Shown piece after piece: positions 38,401 through 45,743 of a stretch of 64,000 bases of DNA (its first letter is position 1; the number at the start of each line of letters is the position of its first letter). The translations under genes were made by a program, and so were the position numbers. The notes beneath the pieces were generated by a model. That model had not been told where the DNA came from. It searched no databases and saw nothing but the letters and a program-made list of their open reading frames with translations. Source of the DNA: Gemella haemolysans (GTDB taxonomy: Bacteria; Bacillota; Bacilli; Staphylococcales; Gemellaceae). Where the stretch lies: contig NZ_CP050965.1 of the NCBI RefSeq assembly GCF_012273215.1, forward strand, positions 62,001-126,000, read 5' to 3'.

Positions 38401-41400
38401 GGGAGTAGTGACTGTTACATATCCTGATGGTAGTAAAGATACTGTTAATGTTACGGTAAATGTTCGTGCACTTAATGATGAGTATGATGTAGCTGGAAAT
38501 GAAATCGTAGTAAACCAAAATACTCCTGTAACAAATGATGAATTAAAAGCCAAAGTGACGACGACATCAAAAGTAGGGAATATTGATGGAACTGATAAGA
38601 TTTCAAAAGTAGAACCAAAAGCGGAAATTAGCACGGTTAACTATGGAAATCAAAATATTACTGCGACAGTAACATTCAAAGATGGAACAACGAAAGAAGT
38701 AACAATTCCATTAAAAGTCAAGGATGTAATACCACCAACTATTCAAGCTCCAACAGAAAATACGAACTGGGAAATGACAGCATTAGATAAAACTTTACCA
38801 AATATGGAAGTAAGGGTAGAAGATAATGCGAATGGAAGTGGAGTAAAAACAGTAAGTGTAGAAGGACTCCCTAATTACTTAGAATATGATAATGCAACTA
38901 ACTTAATTAAATTTAAGACTGGAAAACAAGAAGTAGAAAAACTATCAGAGAATACTCCAAGTAAAGAATTTAATTTGAATATTCGTGTTGAAGATAATGC
39001 AGGAAATGTTAATACAAGAACTGCGAAAATTACAGTATCTTCAATAAGTGCGAAGACTAATCCTCAACCAAATGATCAAACGGTAAACTACGGACAAACA
39101 CCAAATCCAGAAGATAGTATAAATAAACAAGGATTACCAGATGGAACAACGGTGATATGGAAAACACCGCCAGTAGTTAATACACCAGGTTCAACAACCG
39201 GAGAAGTGGAAATCACTTATCCAGATGGATCAAAAGATGTAGTTACAGTAAATGTAACTGTAAGAAAAGTAAGCGAAGAATATACTGCGACTGGAACACA
39301 AATCGAAGTAAATCAAAATGAAGAAGTAACATCTGATATGTTAAAAGGAGCAGTTAATGCGACTAATGGTAAAGGTGAGAATGGTAATGCGAAAATCTCA
39401 AAAGTAGAATCAACAGCACCAATTAGCACAACAACATATGGAGACCAAACAATTCAAGCAAAGGTAATATATATTGATGGTTCAGAACAAGAAGTAACGA
39501 TTCCGTTAAAAGTCAAAGATATAACACCACCAACTATTACAGCTCCAATAGAAAATAAAAACTGGGAAATAACTGCATTAGATAAAACTTTACCTGCGAT
39601 GAAGATTAAAGCAGAAGACAATGCAAATGGAAGTGGAATTTCTATGATTGAAGTAAGAAATCTACCTGAATTCTTAACTTTTGATGAATCTACTGGAACA
39701 ATTGTTTTCAAGGAAGGTGTACAAGAAGTACCGAAAATTAAATCCGACAATACAATGCATGGTGTAACGATAATAGCAAGAGATAGAGCTGGAAATTCGA
39801 CATCAATTTTAGTAAATATTACAGTTTGGTCTATGCGAGGAAAATATGATCCACAACCAAAAGCACAAACTGTGGACAACGGAACAGTACCAAACGCAGA
39901 AGATAGTGTAGATAAAACAGGGTTACCAGAAGGTACAACTGTAACATGGAAGACAACTCCAGATGTAAGTACACCTGGAAGTCATCCAACAATAGCGTTA
40001 GTAACGTACCCAGATGGGACAGTAGACGAAGTCACAGTACCAATCACAGTTAAGAAACAAAGTGAAACATTCACACCAACTGCGAAAGAGCCAAACCAAA
40101 CCGCAAAACACGGAAGTGACCCAAGCGCAGAAGGAAGTATCAACACTGAGAACCTACCTAAAGGAACAACGTACACATGGGTAGAAAAACCAGATACAAA
40201 TACAACGCCAGGAAGCAAACAAGGAAAAGTATTAATCACATACCCAGATAATAGTACGGAAGAAGTTACAGTAACAGTAGAAGTAACACCACAAAAAGAC
40301 GACTACAATCCACAACCAAAACCACAAACAGTGGATAACGGTACAGTACCAAACGCAGAAGATAGTGTAGACAAAACAGGCTTACCAAGTGGAACTACAA
40401 TCACATGGAAGACAAATCCAGAAGTAACTACACCAGGAGAATATCCAACAATAGCGTTAGTAACATACCCAGATGGAACAGTAGACGAAGTTGAAGTACC
40501 AATTACAGTTAAAAAACAAAGTGACACATTCACACCAACTGCGAAAGAGCCAAATCCAACGGCAAAACATGGAAGTGACCCAAGCGCAGAAGGAAGTATC
40601 AATACAGACGGCTTACCAAGTGGCACAACGTACACATGGGTAGAAAAACCAGATACAAATACAACACCAGGAAGCAAACCAGGAAAAGTATTGATCACAT
40701 ACCCAGACAATAGTACGGAAGAAGTGCCTGTAACAGTAGAAGTAACACCACAGAAAGATGACTACAATCCACAACCAAAACCACAAACTATTACAAATGG
40801 AGATGTTCCAAATGCAAAAGATAGTATAGGAAATGTACAAGAACTACCAGATGGAACAAGAATAGAGTGGAAAGATGGAACAGTTCCTAATACTGATACT
40901 CCAGGGAATATTTCTGCAAAAATAACTATCACATATCCAGATGGAACGGTAGATGAAGTCGATGTGACAATTATAGCTAATAAACAAACTGCAAAAGGAG
41001 ATCCAGAAGTTCAACCAACGTTACCAGAATTCAGTGGAGGAGTAAACGGGGATCCAGAAGTTCAACCAACGTTACCAGAATTCAGTGGAGGAGTAAACGG
41101 GGATCCAGAAGTTCAACCAGCTTTACCAGAATTCAATGGAGGGGTGAACGGAGATCCAGAAGTTCAACCAATGTTACCAGAATTCAGTGGAGGAGTAAAC
41201 GGGGATCCAGAAGTTCAACCAGCTTTACCAGAATTCAATGGAGGGGTGAACGGAGATCCAGAAGTCCAACCAACGTTACCAGAATTCAACGGAGGAGTAA
41301 ACGGAGATCCAGAAGTTCAACCAATGTTACCAGAATTCAGTGGAGGAGTAAACGGAGACCCAGAAATTCAACCAGAGGTACAAAAAAATAAACTTATTAT

Positions 41401-41779
41401 TACTAGATGGATCGATGAGAATGGCAATGAATTGAAACCTGCGGATGCTGAAGCTTCAACCAAACTTGGTGAAGAAAATAAGGCATTTGATCATGGTGAA
41501 ATAGAAGGTTATGAATTTATAAGAACAGAAGTTAGTAAATCTGGGGATGTTGTTACACATATCTTCAGAAAACGTGCTAACAATGTGATTAATAAAGTAC
41601 GAGTAACACAAGCTAATTCTCGAAATATTGATCTAGTGAAATCTAGTGGATTTAGTAAAACATATAAACGTTTAGCTAATACAGGTGAAACCGCAAATAA
41701 TAGTGAATTAGCAGGACTAGGTTTAGCAATAGTAGGTCTATTTGCAGCAATAAAACGTCGTAAAAACGAAGAAGATTAA
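29471..41779 (+). CDS. Giant Rib-repeat surface adhesin, LANTG-anchored (4102 aa)
   Basis: A single 12.3 kb frame. Signal region with NWRMVKKGKHILFGCSLFFVVGG then ATYAS-like processing site (about residue 45). A helical, FIVAR-like stretch lies at 100-170. A folded N-terminal region (about 290-700) with no family I recognise precedes ten ~265-aa repeat units (about 800-3454). Each unit has a Rib-like domain (SYGETPDAG ... TYPDGS), a second beta domain (VNQN ... IPLEVKD) and an Ig/HYR-like domain (PPTIQTP ... DNAGN). Five tandem Rib domains (about 3455-3842), seven 17-aa repeats, a MucBP-like domain (about 3973-4037) and LANTG (4068-4072) with membrane helix and basic tail follow. Likely an adhesin; partner unknown. 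Confidence 0.92.
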   Translation: MLFNRQGLQQKNWRMVKKGKHILFGCSLFFVVGGVSVNGPQVTYASEINSSELSVKQDNISNKNTAVSTSELNDEKQTESLNNTTLENNTLSESKEKIILKKEANKEELKNLVDKIKKADISGKTEKSVKELNLVLSRAEKALDNKEITQEEIDKEVKLLKVVFENLEDKSRGDKKSEIKKDDDKSDSEKDTKEKQQVNNTEDVARRHNEKITKATNIVKEINSLASEINYEFSDSEKELVNTIEKLPTTDNNSEESIQKLLNEAIYLRNRVANRVTRANSGRRDPRNGKVIDKNGESGFRAIWLASIANKYEGSNNLVNENRTNLTFYNSDTLFSVMTAYGKRGNGEPLVRYQNGPKRGEENPTPYYVKRVGVISGLNQVKGLKLRVAYKDFRTGNKEEVDIAANYWNVNNPEVQMALVGTIGDGGNVTPGTYHITIGANGTYKQNTITYTLTIKPQSERNTVNNLTPTYVDDIRHLTENEKNALIEKFKAEHPNVVNRANHVDFDHAEISADGTTMTIHFKDGFNPKTIQTNATNDVEAKHQSITAYFGDSKELYTNPRQLVRSKTGNEVPSTAQVTYKTPFNLQQTGTRNVVVTTTYENGITKDVTTPYTVLDFIGKQDKKINQNQSGQLGDARNYITVSDNSALPSELTVRWKGGSSTVDTSAAGVQHKEIEILRGNHLMKTVTIPVEIVDNINPTITAPDSVLLTRLEGLPSEINISAQDNNKGVGLKDGTAVTVENLPAPLTYNAAKSKIEINGVIPNNFQLGKSSIQVTVKAVDKKGNTATKNITFNIQSQTQKYTAVANPQKQEVSYGETPDAGTSIQRNGLPTGTRYGWATAPNTTTGPGDKAGVVTVTYPDGSTDTVSVTVKVRKLSDEHEPTGKTITVNQNEPVTNDRLKAAVTISSNGNSKVRSVTPVGNISTTNAGPQTIKATVTYLDNTTDPVDIPLEVKDITAPTIQTPTDRQNWDLIALDRTLPPIKVISADNAGGTGIKSTTVTGLPDFLVYDNATKTIKFKNGVQEVTKLPAGQDSKIYNVNIQVTDNSNNSSQRTVAITVKSMTTKYSATANPQKQTVSYGETPNAGTSINKNELPEGTSYTWRTMPNTTTGPGQKAGVVIVTYPDGSTDLVDVTVDVRKLSEEHEPTATKIVKNQNGLVSNADLKAAVTISNNGASKVKSVTPVGTINTVEAGEKEISAMVTYLDDTTDTVKIPLEVKDVTPPTIQTPVNGQNVDLIALDKAFSPIKVTSNDNAGGSGVQSTTVTDLPDFLTYDDATKTIKFKEGTKEVPKLPVGTDSQTYTTTIRVTDNANNSSTSHLTFIVKSMTTKYDATSNTQKQTVSYGETPDAGTSVNKTGLPEGTSYAWKTTPVTTDGPGEKDGVVEVTYKDGSKDMVNVKVTVKELSSEYEVTGNEIVVNQNDRVSNDDLKAKVTATSKVGNVDGTDKISKVEPKAEISTANYGDQNITATVTFKDGTTKEVTIPLKVKDVTKPTIQTPEDNTNWEMTALDKALPNMEVRAEDNANGSGIKNVTVIGLPDYLEYDSATYTIKFKSGKDTVEKLPENIPSQEFTLNIRAEDNAGNVRERTAKITVFSMSAKKEPTPIPQNTSYGKVPDPNASVDKEGLPEGTNVTWKTPPVVNTPGTTTGEVEITYPDGSKDVVTVNVTVRKVSEDFTATGTQIEVNQNEAVTSDMLKAAVTTVNAQGENGNAKIATVEAKTLINTEAYGEQTIQAKVTYIDGSEQEVTIPLEVRDVTPPTIQTPTNGQNWNLIAVEGQDPNIAVTSEDNAGGSGVKSTTVTGLPDFLEYNESTKKIQFKTGVTQVPSLPVGTDVRSHNVTITVVDNAGNETTTNVTITVKSMTTKYEATPNSEKQTVSYGVTPDVATSVNTSGLPEGTRYAWTITPVTTTPGEKDGVVEVTYKDGSKDTVNVKVTVNELSSEYEVTGAPIEVNQNTPVTNDELKAKVTATSKVENVDGADKISKVEPKVQVSTAAYGETNIEATVTFKDGTTKEVTIPLKVKDVTPPTITAPEENKNWEMTALDKTLPNMEVRAEDNANGSGIKTVSVEGLPDYLEYDSTTNSIKFKLGKQEVEKLPDNTPSKEFNLNIRVEDNAGNVNTRTAKITVSSMSAKTNPQPKDQMVNYGQVPNPEDSVNKQGLPDGTTVTWKTPPVDNTPGSTTGEVEITYPDGSKDVVTVNVTVRKVSEEYTATGTQIEVNQNAEVTSDMLKGVVNAINAQDDNGNAKIAKVESKTPINTALYGNQTIQAKVTYIDGSEQDVTIPLKVKDVTPPTIQTPTNGQNWNLIAVEGGNPNIAVTSEDNAGGSGIKSITVMGLPNFLEYNEATKMIQFKTGVTSVPKLSEGTDVEPHNVTITVADNAGNETTTNVTITVKSMTTKYNATPNEQKQTVSYGEELDAGASINKSGLPAGTTYTWETKPSTTEEPGEKAGVVTVTYPDGSKDAVNVTVNVRKLSDEYEPTGTKIVKNQNDLVSNEELKATVTISNNGASKVKSVTPVGTINTINSGDQTINATVTYLDGTTDTVTITLEVKDVTPPTIQAPTENTNWEMTALDKTLPNMEVSAADNANGSGVKTVSVEGLPDYLEYDSTTNSIRFKAGKQEVEKLPENTPSKEFNLNIRVEDKAGNVSERTAKITVSSMSEKKNPTPIPQNTSYGQVPSPNASVDKTGLPEGTNVTWKTPPVVTAPGTSTGVIEVTYPDGSKDTVEVTVNISKLSDEYNIAGTEIVVNQNTPVTNDDLKAKVTAISKEGNINGTDKISKVEPKAEISTANYGNQNITATVTFKDGTTKEVTIPLKVKDITAPTIQTPTNGQNWDLIAVEGENPNIAVTSQDNAGGSGVKSTTITGLPEFLEYNEATKTIQFKAGTTSVPNLPEGTDVEPHNVTITVVDNAGNETTINVTITVKSMTTKYEATSNPEKKIVSYGEEVDAGASINKSGLPVGTTYTWETKPSTTQGPGDKVGVVTVTYPDGSKDTVNVTVNVRALNDEYDVAGNEIVVNQNTPVTNDELKAKVTTTSKVGNIDGTDKISKVEPKAEISTVNYGNQNITATVTFKDGTTKEVTIPLKVKDVIPPTIQAPTENTNWEMTALDKTLPNMEVRVEDNANGSGVKTVSVEGLPNYLEYDNATNLIKFKTGKQEVEKLSENTPSKEFNLNIRVEDNAGNVNTRTAKITVSSISAKTNPQPNDQTVNYGQTPNPEDSINKQGLPDGTTVIWKTPPVVNTPGSTTGEVEITYPDGSKDVVTVNVTVRKVSEEYTATGTQIEVNQNEEVTSDMLKGAVNATNGKGENGNAKISKVESTAPISTTTYGDQTIQAKVIYIDGSEQEVTIPLKVKDITPPTITAPIENKNWEITALDKTLPAMKIKAEDNANGSGISMIEVRNLPEFLTFDESTGTIVFKEGVQEVPKIKSDNTMHGVTIIARDRAGNSTSILVNITVWSMRGKYDPQPKAQTVDNGTVPNAEDSVDKTGLPEGTTVTWKTTPDVSTPGSHPTIALVTYPDGTVDEVTVPITVKKQSETFTPTAKEPNQTAKHGSDPSAEGSINTENLPKGTTYTWVEKPDTNTTPGSKQGKVLITYPDNSTEEVTVTVEVTPQKDDYNPQPKPQTVDNGTVPNAEDSVDKTGLPSGTTITWKTNPEVTTPGEYPTIALVTYPDGTVDEVEVPITVKKQSDTFTPTAKEPNPTAKHGSDPSAEGSINTDGLPSGTTYTWVEKPDTNTTPGSKPGKVLITYPDNSTEEVPVTVEVTPQKDDYNPQPKPQTITNGDVPNAKDSIGNVQELPDGTRIEWKDGTVPNTDTPGNISAKITITYPDGTVDEVDVTIIANKQTAKGDPEVQPTLPEFSGGVNGDPEVQPTLPEFSGGVNGDPEVQPALPEFNGGVNGDPEVQPMLPEFSGGVNGDPEVQPALPEFNGGVNGDPEVQPTLPEFNGGVNGDPEVQPMLPEFSGGVNGDPEIQPEVQKNKLIITRWIDENGNELKPADAEASTKLGEENKAFDHGEIEGYEFIRTEVSKSGDVVTHIFRKRANNVINKVRVTQANSRNIDLVKSSGFSKTYKRLANTGETANNSELAGLGLAIVGLFAAIKRRKNEED
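31870..39831 (+). repeat. Ten ~795 bp repeats, alternating types from unit 3
   Basis: Rib starts fall near 31870, 32653, 33447, 34250, 35045, 35850, 36646, 37438, 38233 and 39039. Units beginning SMTTKY-ATxN (type A) alternate with units beginning SMSAK/SMSEK-NP/EPTP (type B) at 34250, 35850, 37438 and 39039, so the higher-order period is about 1.6 kb. The Ig-like domains alternate too: NWNLIAVEG... versus NWEMTALDKTLPNMEV.... Confidence 0.85.
40997..41353 (+). repeat. Seven 51 bp tandem repeats (GDPEVQPxLPEFxGGVN)
   Basis: Seven full copies and a partial eighth of a 17-residue unit, nearly identical in DNA. They form a Pro-rich stalk before the MucBP-like domain and wall anchor. Copy number is likely variable. 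Confidence 0.92.
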
Positions 41780-41828
41780 TTTTAAATTTTCTTAGAAGTT
41801 TAAAAGTTATAAACCTACATAGGAAAAG

Positions 41829-41860
41829 AATCCCTTGGAAATGATTATCTCCAAGGGATT
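41829..41860. terminator. Bidirectional terminator between the adhesin gene and mscL
   Basis: AATCCCTTGGA (41829-41839) / TCCAAGGGATT (41850-41860), 11 bp perfect stem, loop of 10, between convergent genes. Confidence 0.85.
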
Positions 41861-41918
41861 CTCTATTTGATTATAAAAGAAAAGATCCGACATTGTCAGA
41901 CCTTAAAATTTTAATCTA

Positions 41919-42287
41919 TTATTTTTTTAATAAATCACGGATTTCTTTAAGAAGTTCTTCTTTAGCATCAACTTTTGGTGTTTCTTCTTCAGCTTCTTCT
42001 TTAGACATTTTATCTTTAGCTGTGTTGATTGCTTTAACGAAGATGAAGATTGCGATTGCTGTGATTAAGAAGTCGATTGTGATTTGGATAAAGTTACCGT
42101 ATTTAATACCTTGCCAAGCTAAGTTAGTGAAGTCTGGTTTAGCTGGGAAAATAAGAGCGATAAGTGGCATCATAACGTCAGTTACTAATGAACTTACGAT
42201 TTTACCGAAAGCTGCCCCCATGATAACCCCGATAGCTAGGTCTAATACGTTTCCTTTTAATGCAAATTTTTTAAATTCGTTTAACAT
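41919..42287 (-). CDS. mscL: MscL, large-conductance mechanosensitive channel
   Basis: 122 residues, standard length. N-terminal helix [31 protein letters not shown], two membrane helices, and an acidic/basic C-terminal bundle ending [13 protein letters not shown]. It opens under high membrane tension to release solutes. RBS AAGGAG lies before the ATG. Stands alone. Confidence 0.96.
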   Translation of the reverse strand: MLNEFKKFALKGNVLDLAIGVIMGAAFGKIVSSLVTDVMMPLIALIFPAKPDFTNLAWQGIKYGNFIQITIDFLITAIAIFIFVKAINTAKDKMSKEEAEEETPKVDAKEELLKEIRDLLKK

Positions 42288-42610
42288 AAAAATAATTCTC
42301 CTTCTATAAAATTTTAAATACCTCAGTATAATATATTAAAATTGAAATAAAATCAAGTATAAAGTTAAAAAAAATAAAAAAAAATTAAGTAAACGTATTC
42401 TAATCTTAATTGTCATATTATTTAAATATATTTTTTATAAATTATTTATATTTTTTTAAAAATAATATATGTATTTATTAAGTAAAATATACTGTATTTG
42501 TAATTAGTATATAAATTACCGAATAAACAAGAAAACTAACCGAATATGCATTATCTATAGATTTTTAAATATTTATTATATAAAATATAATTATGAAAGG
42601 AGCTAAAGAT
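42288..42610. other. Regulatory gap between mscL and the LytTR gene
   Basis: About 320 bp, extremely AT-rich. Holds the mscL promoter (minus strand) and, at 42516-42546, a pair of direct repeats suited to a LytTR protein. A TATTAT/TATAAA stretch near 42573-42583 could be the -10 for the LytTR gene. Nothing else seen. Confidence 0.5.
42516..42546 (+). promoter_or_regulatory. Direct repeats spaced 21 bp, likely LytTR binding site
   Basis: TTACCGAATA (42516-42525) and TAACCGAATA (42537-42546), 9 of 10 bases equal, starts exactly 21 bp apart, i.e. two helical turns. LytTR regulators bind such paired 9-10 bp direct repeats. They end about 25 bp before the likely -10, where an activator would touch RNA polymerase. 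Confidence 0.6.
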
Positions 42611-43045
42611 ATGAAAGTTGAATTAAATATAGATAAGAAATTTGGAGAAACAATAGTTACTATATCAACAAATAAAGTGAATGATGAGATTCAAAACTTA
42701 GTGAATTATATAGAAAATAAGGAAGGTTACTTTATAGGAGTTTTAGATGACAAAGTACGTTTATTAAATATGGAGGATATTATAAGGGTATATGTTGAAG
42801 ATAGAAAAGTATATGTAGTTACAGTTGAAGGTAGATTTATTGTTAGAAAAAAATTATATGAAGTGCAGAGTACATTAACTAAGGATTTTATAAAAATATC
42901 TCAAAGTGAAATAGCTAATGTTAAATATATTCATAGCTTAGATTTAGGATTAAGAGGAACAATAGTTATAAATTATAAAAATTCGGATATAAGTTATGTA
43001 TCACGTAGAATGTTAAAAGAATTTAAGATGAAATTAGGATTATAG
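42611..43045 (+). CDS. LytTR-domain DNA-binding regulator
   Basis: 144 residues from ATG 42611, which has AAAGGAG 8 bases upstream; an ATG at 42593 lacks an RBS. The C-terminal half is a LytTR domain (NMEDIIRVYVEDRKVYVVTVEGRFIVRKKLYEVQ broken by variation; FIKISQSEIANVKYI). No receiver domain. The DUF3021 membrane gene follows 11 bases later. This is the layout of LytTR regulatory systems, where the membrane partner restrains the regulator. Confidence 0.88.
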   Translation: MKVELNIDKKFGETIVTISTNKVNDEIQNLVNYIENKEGYFIGVLDDKVRLLNMEDIIRVYVEDRKVYVVTVEGRFIVRKKLYEVQSTLTKDFIKISQSEIANVKYIHSLDLGLRGTIVINYKNSDISYVSRRMLKEFKMKLGL

Positions 43046-43056
43046 GAGGTATTAAA

Positions 43057-43500
43057 ATGAAATTATTTCAAAAAATTGTAATATTTATGTTGTTAGGGAT
43101 AGGAGTAGGAAATGTTATTAATCTAATATTTGGTATTTTATATGGTCAGTTTTATCCTGGTATGCCATTGTATATTCAGAGTTTTGATAATCTAAATACG
43201 GCAGTATTAATTCAAACCTTAGTATATGCTATTTTAGGTTTATTACAAGGATTAGCTGGTAAAGTATTTCAAAGTAAGTTAAATGATAACATAGTAATAG
43301 TATTTGTATCACATTATTTTCTTATTATGTTACCACTTGTGTTAGCGGGTTATTATTTGAAATGGTTTAGTAGTCTTACTACTTTAATTTTAATGCTGAT
43401 TACAGCTACTGTGGTTTATGTTTTAATAGGAATAGTTCGATATTTTAGTGTTAAAAATAGTATAAGTGAGATAAATATAAAATTAAGAGATAATAGATAA
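43057..43500 (+). CDS. DUF3021 membrane protein, partner of the LytTR regulator
   Basis: 147 residues with four membrane helices (about 7-28, 46-66, 75-97, 105-128) and a short charged tail, the DUF3021 pattern. RBS AGGAGG. By analogy to HdrM/BrsM, it may hold the LytTR protein inactive until a signal; what signal is unknown. Confidence 0.82.
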   Translation: MKLFQKIVIFMLLGIGVGNVINLIFGILYGQFYPGMPLYIQSFDNLNTAVLIQTLVYAILGLLQGLAGKVFQSKLNDNIVIVFVSHYFLIMLPLVLAGYYLKWFSSLTTLILMLITATVVYVLIGIVRYFSVKNSISEINIKLRDNR

Positions 43501-43519
43501 GATTTCGCTAGTAACAAAG

Positions 43520-43557
43520 GAGGAGCAACACAAATTAATTATTTTGTGTCGCTCCTC
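43520..43557. terminator. Bidirectional terminator between DUF3021 and DUF948 genes
   Basis: GAGGAGCAACACAAA pairs with TTTTGTGTCGCTCCTC with one mismatch, then TAAATTTT. Confidence 0.75.
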
Positions 43558-43660
43558 TAAATTTTATAACAGATTATAAAATACTTTTTAAAGAATACTT
43601 GATATAAAATATTTTTTAATTTTTGTTATTTTGAATTATTATTTTATTCCAATTAAAATA

Positions 43661-44179
43661 TTATTTTTTTACTTCAACTTTATTTTTCTTTAAGAATTTA
43701 TTAAGTAGATTAGAAGCTTTAGCTTTATTTTCTTCTACTTTTTCAGAAAGATTTTCTATTTTTTGATCAGTATTTTTTTTGAATCCAGTAACATTTGATT
43801 TCATATTATCAACAGATGATTGTAATCCGTTGATTGATGATGCTAATCCTTCTGCTGAGTTGAATAGTGGATCTAATTTTTCAGATTTAACTTGTAAATC
43901 TTCAGCTAGGATGTTTGTGTTTTGTAATAAAATATTAGCTTCTGCCATAATTGGCTCTAAGTTACCTTCAACTTTTTTAACTGTTTCATTTAAATCTTTA
44001 GCAAGAGCAAGAGCATCTTCTGCGATGTTCGTAACATCTTCTACACATTCAGTAGCAACAACTACAGATTTTCTAACAGTTTTAAGTGTAATAGCGGTAC
44101 TTATACATAGGATTAAAACACCAACACCTGCTAAAAAGATTCCAGCGTATGCTAAAATTAACCAGTTTATATCTAACAT
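43661..44179 (-). CDS. DUF948 membrane-anchored coiled-coil protein (YtxG-like)
   Basis: 172 residues. An N-terminal membrane helix (about 7-30) is followed by a long heptad-rich region (ALAKDLNETVKKVEGN ... NLSEKVEENKAKASNLLNK), typical of DUF948. In Bacillus the relative ytxG follows murC, and here too it lies downstream of murC with the same strand. Role probably linked to envelope stress. RBS AAGGAGG. Confidence 0.85.
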   Translation of the reverse strand: MLDINWLILAYAGIFLAGVGVLILCISTAITLKTVRKSVVVATECVEDVTNIAEDALALAKDLNETVKKVEGNLEPIMAEANILLQNTNILAEDLQVKSEKLDPLFNSAEGLASSINGLQSSVDNMKSNVTGFKKNTDQKIENLSEKVEENKAKASNLLNKFLKKNKVEVKK

Positions 44180-44242
44180 AAAGTTTTCCTCCTTGGGTTA
44201 TTATAATCAATTATATTTTAAGTTTATTATAAATACAACTAA

Positions 44243-45547
44243 TTATTTTGATTTTTGTTCTATAAATTTGTGGCAAAGTTTATTGATATTTCCTGCTCCC
44301 ATAAATAGAAATACACTATTATCAAAGTTTAGTTTATCGAAATCTTCTTCACTATTTATAATTTGAGAACCTTTAGTCACTTTTTGTAAGTCTTCAATAC
44401 CTACAATTTTTTCTTTTTCACGTACCGAAGCAAAGATTGGGCAAAGGAATACTTTGTCTGCAGTCTCTAAGCTCTCGGCAAATTCGTTTAAGAATTTAGC
44501 TGTACGTGTGTATGTATGTGGTTGGAAAATTGCGATAACTTCTTTATCAGCATATTTTCTACGTGCACTATTGATTGTAGCTTTAATTTCACTAGGATGG
44601 TGAGCATAATCATCTACAACTACACTATTTCCAATTTTGTGTTCGCTGAATCGTCTTTCTGCAGGTTTATACTGACTAAGAGATTCTTGAATTTTCTCTA
44701 CACTAATTCCATTTAGATCGGCTAAAGCAATAGCTGATGTCGCATTAGAAATATCATGTAACCCAAATACTGACATAGTAAATGTTCCAAGTAGTTCAGA
44801 GTTTTTGTAAATGTCGAATTTACTATGTTCTGATGTAGTTTGGACATTTTTTATTTGATAGTCATTTCCATCGTTGAATCCATATTTTATAGTTTTTGCC
44901 TGTGCAGGTTTAAGTTGCGAAGCTAAGCGATCATCACCACAAATAACAACCGTATTTTTAACCTGATTTACAAAACTTTGGAATGCATCAAACATATCGT
45001 GTTCGTCATTAAAATAATCTGGGTGGTCAAAGTCAATATTTGTTACAACAGCATAATCTGGATGATATGCTAAGAAGTGTCTGTAGTATTCACAAGCTTC
45101 AGCTATCATATACTCTGAATTTTTCTCACCGTGTCCAGTTCCATCTCCGATTAGGTATGAAGTAACGTGACTGTGTTTAAAAATATTACTTGTCATAGTA
45201 GTTGTAGTAGTTTTACCATGAGCTCCTGTGATTGCGATTGAAGGAATCTCAGAAAGAAGTTTACCAAGGAATTGAGAGTAAGTGTAAGTAGTTAAACCTA
45301 ATTCTTTAGCTCTTCTGTATTCAACATGTGTTTCATCGAATGCGTTCCCTAGAACTACTTCATATCCTTCTTTAATATTTTCTGCCCCATAGTAGTACAT
45401 TGGGATGTTTCTTTGTTCTAATTTTTCTTGTGTAAAAAAGTATGTTTCCTCGTCTGAACCTTGCACTTCATTACCCATATCATAAGCAATTTGTGCAAGA
45501 GAACTCATTCCGGAACCTTTAATACCTATAAAATGATATTTACTCAT
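44243..45547 (-). CDS. murC: MurC, UDP-N-acetylmuramate--L-alanine ligase
   Basis: 434 residues from MSKYHFIGIKGSGMSSLA, chosen because AGGAG lies about 8 bases upstream; a longer in-frame ATG at 45646 has no RBS. N-terminal Rossmann motif GIKGSGMSS, ATP-binding GAHGKTTTT near residue 108, central Mur ligase domain, and VVDDYAHHPSEIKATI with a C-terminal domain. It adds L-Ala to UDP-MurNAc. It heads a murC-DUF948 operon. Confidence 0.95.
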   Translation of the reverse strand: MSKYHFIGIKGSGMSSLAQIAYDMGNEVQGSDEETYFFTQEKLEQRNIPMYYYGAENIKEGYEVVLGNAFDETHVEYRRAKELGLTTYTYSQFLGKLLSEIPSIAITGAHGKTTTTTMTSNIFKHSHVTSYLIGDGTGHGEKNSEYMIAEACEYYRHFLAYHPDYAVVTNIDFDHPDYFNDEHDMFDAFQSFVNQVKNTVVICGDDRLASQLKPAQAKTIKYGFNDGNDYQIKNVQTTSEHSKFDIYKNSELLGTFTMSVFGLHDISNATSAIALADLNGISVEKIQESLSQYKPAERRFSEHKIGNSVVVDDYAHHPSEIKATINSARRKYADKEVIAIFQPHTYTRTAKFLNEFAESLETADKVFLCPIFASVREKEKIVGIEDLQKVTKGSQIINSEEDFDKLNFDNSVFLFMGAGNINKLCHKFIEQKSK

Positions 45548-45743
45548 TATAGTATCTCCTAAGTTTTCATTAATAAAATAAAAAAAATTCTGTAATATTT
45601 TTTTCATAAGCAATTCAATTTTACAACAAAACTGATAAAAATTCAATAAATAGGAGTTTATTTCTGATAGGATATTTTCAAATTTTTTCTATATTTTCAC
45701 TTTGGAACTAATAATTTTCCACATGGATTGTAGGTAATGTAAA

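Noticed and set aside
39454-40840. Several minus-strand frames opposite the giant adhesin, up to about 140 aa
   Set aside because: They follow the repeat period of the real gene, lack RBS signals and have unnatural composition.
40997-41353. Regular 51 bp repeats considered as a CRISPR array
   Set aside because: There are no spacers. The unit is a multiple of three, in frame and codes for a protein stalk.
41893-42309. Plus-strand frame of 138 codons over mscL
   Set aside because: It is antisense to the clear MscL gene and has no RBS or family resemblance.
43779-44366. Plus-strand frame of 195 codons over the DUF948 gene and murC end
   Set aside because: It opposes two recognised genes and crosses their gap, with no RBS and no family.
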